Shown here one piece after another: positions 34,629-34,856 of a stretch of DNA of 34,856 bases; position 1 is the first letter of the stretch; each line of letters starts with the position of its first letter. Position numbers and translations under genes: made by a program. Where the stretch lies: positions 1 through 34,856 of the forward strand of contig NZ_JADHVT010000037.1 of NCBI RefSeq assembly GCF_016783915.1, written 5' to 3'. The notes beneath the pieces were generated by a model. The model was not told the origin of the DNA, searched no databases, and was given only the letters and a program-made list of their open reading frames with translations. Origin of the DNA: Acidovorax sp. (GTDB taxonomy: Bacteria > Pseudomonadota > Gammaproteobacteria > Burkholderiales > Burkholderiaceae_C).

Positions 34629-34856
34629 TTGCCAGGCCTGGCGCGAGGCACTGGCTGGCAATGGAATACGCCGATGGCAGTGCGTTGACCGATCTCGCCG
34701 GGGATTGAGGCGTGAGGCCATGGATAGGTGCCATTGCACCTTTCCGGTCCGCAAATAAAGCATGTGTCGCCCGCCTCTTATAGAAAACGCGCAGACGGGG
34801 CATCTGGCGATAAAGCAAAAAGTGGCCGACCGGAATCCGGTAGGCGCTGGCCTCAA
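34629..34856. other. Right-end region without a supported gene
   Basis: About 230 bp up to the window edge. Short open frames here have no recognisable protein character (Arg/Cys/His-rich). The edge may hold the beginning of another gene, but it is cut off and I cannot assign it. Confidence 0.4.

Noticed and set aside
34617-34856. Open frame to the right edge as a partial gene
   Set aside because: Arg/Cys/His/Ser-rich with no recognisable motif; looks like a non-coding frame.
1-34856. CRISPR arrays, insertion sequences, prophage genes
   Set aside because: No regularly spaced repeats, transposase or phage-type proteins were found on either strand.

Overview
The window looks like chromosomal DNA of a high-GC betaproteobacterium of the Comamonadaceae (Acidovorax-like). 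This is inferred from protein style, gene neighbourhoods and the intergenic repeat families; no database was searched. I see no phage, plasmid, insertion sequence or CRISPR signature. Gene density is high and most genes sit in tightly packed, often overlapping runs.

Left part (1-7250): selO-msrB-yciB-bolA-ppiC run rightwards and end at a strong bidirectional terminator. On the other strand follow a DUF1624-type membrane protein, tRNA-Pro(TGG), a second-type infA (IF-1) and an HPP/CBS membrane protein. A branched-chain amino acid-type ABC importer operon (substrate-binding protein, livH, livM, livG, livF; 7253-12079) follows. Its two internal gaps are occupied by two different genus-type repeats.

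Middle (12080-16100): a leftward gene for a secreted S53 (sedolisin) peptidase lipoprotein with three Ig-like repeats is preceded by what reads as a c-di-GMP-I (GEMM-I) riboswitch, with a promoter just upstream. psd (phosphatidylserine decarboxylase, TTG start) is divergent from it. A small unknown protein follows.

Right part (16143-31226): fifteen consecutive leftward genes form a very large histidine-utilisation (hut) locus. In transcription order they are a NitT/TauT-type ABC importer (binding protein, permease, ATPase), hutC, hutH, hutU, an IclR regulator, a polar-amino-acid ABC importer (binding protein, permease, ATPase), a PhyH-type 2-oxoglutarate dioxygenase, hutD, hutI, hutF and hutG. 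Together they encode histidine to glutamate plus formate through formiminoglutamate deiminase (HutF) and N-formylglutamate deformylase (HutG). Two near-identical palindromes (core TGTATATACA), one before the first importer gene and one just before hutH, are likely HutC operators. They imply that HutC represses both its own transcription unit and the catabolic genes. A different inverted repeat precedes iclR and may mark a second regulatory layer.

Far right (31632-34526): a leftward Spy/CpxP-like lipoprotein, a small unknown protein, an OmpR-type response regulator and a sensor kinase form an envelope-stress-style operon. It is preceded by three GAAAY direct repeats spaced exactly 10 bp apart.

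The most noteworthy points are the c-di-GMP riboswitch on a secreted sedolisin, the HutC-linked second importer and dioxygenase in the hut operon, and short Comamonadaceae-type repeats that appear to lie inside the selO and livG reading frames.
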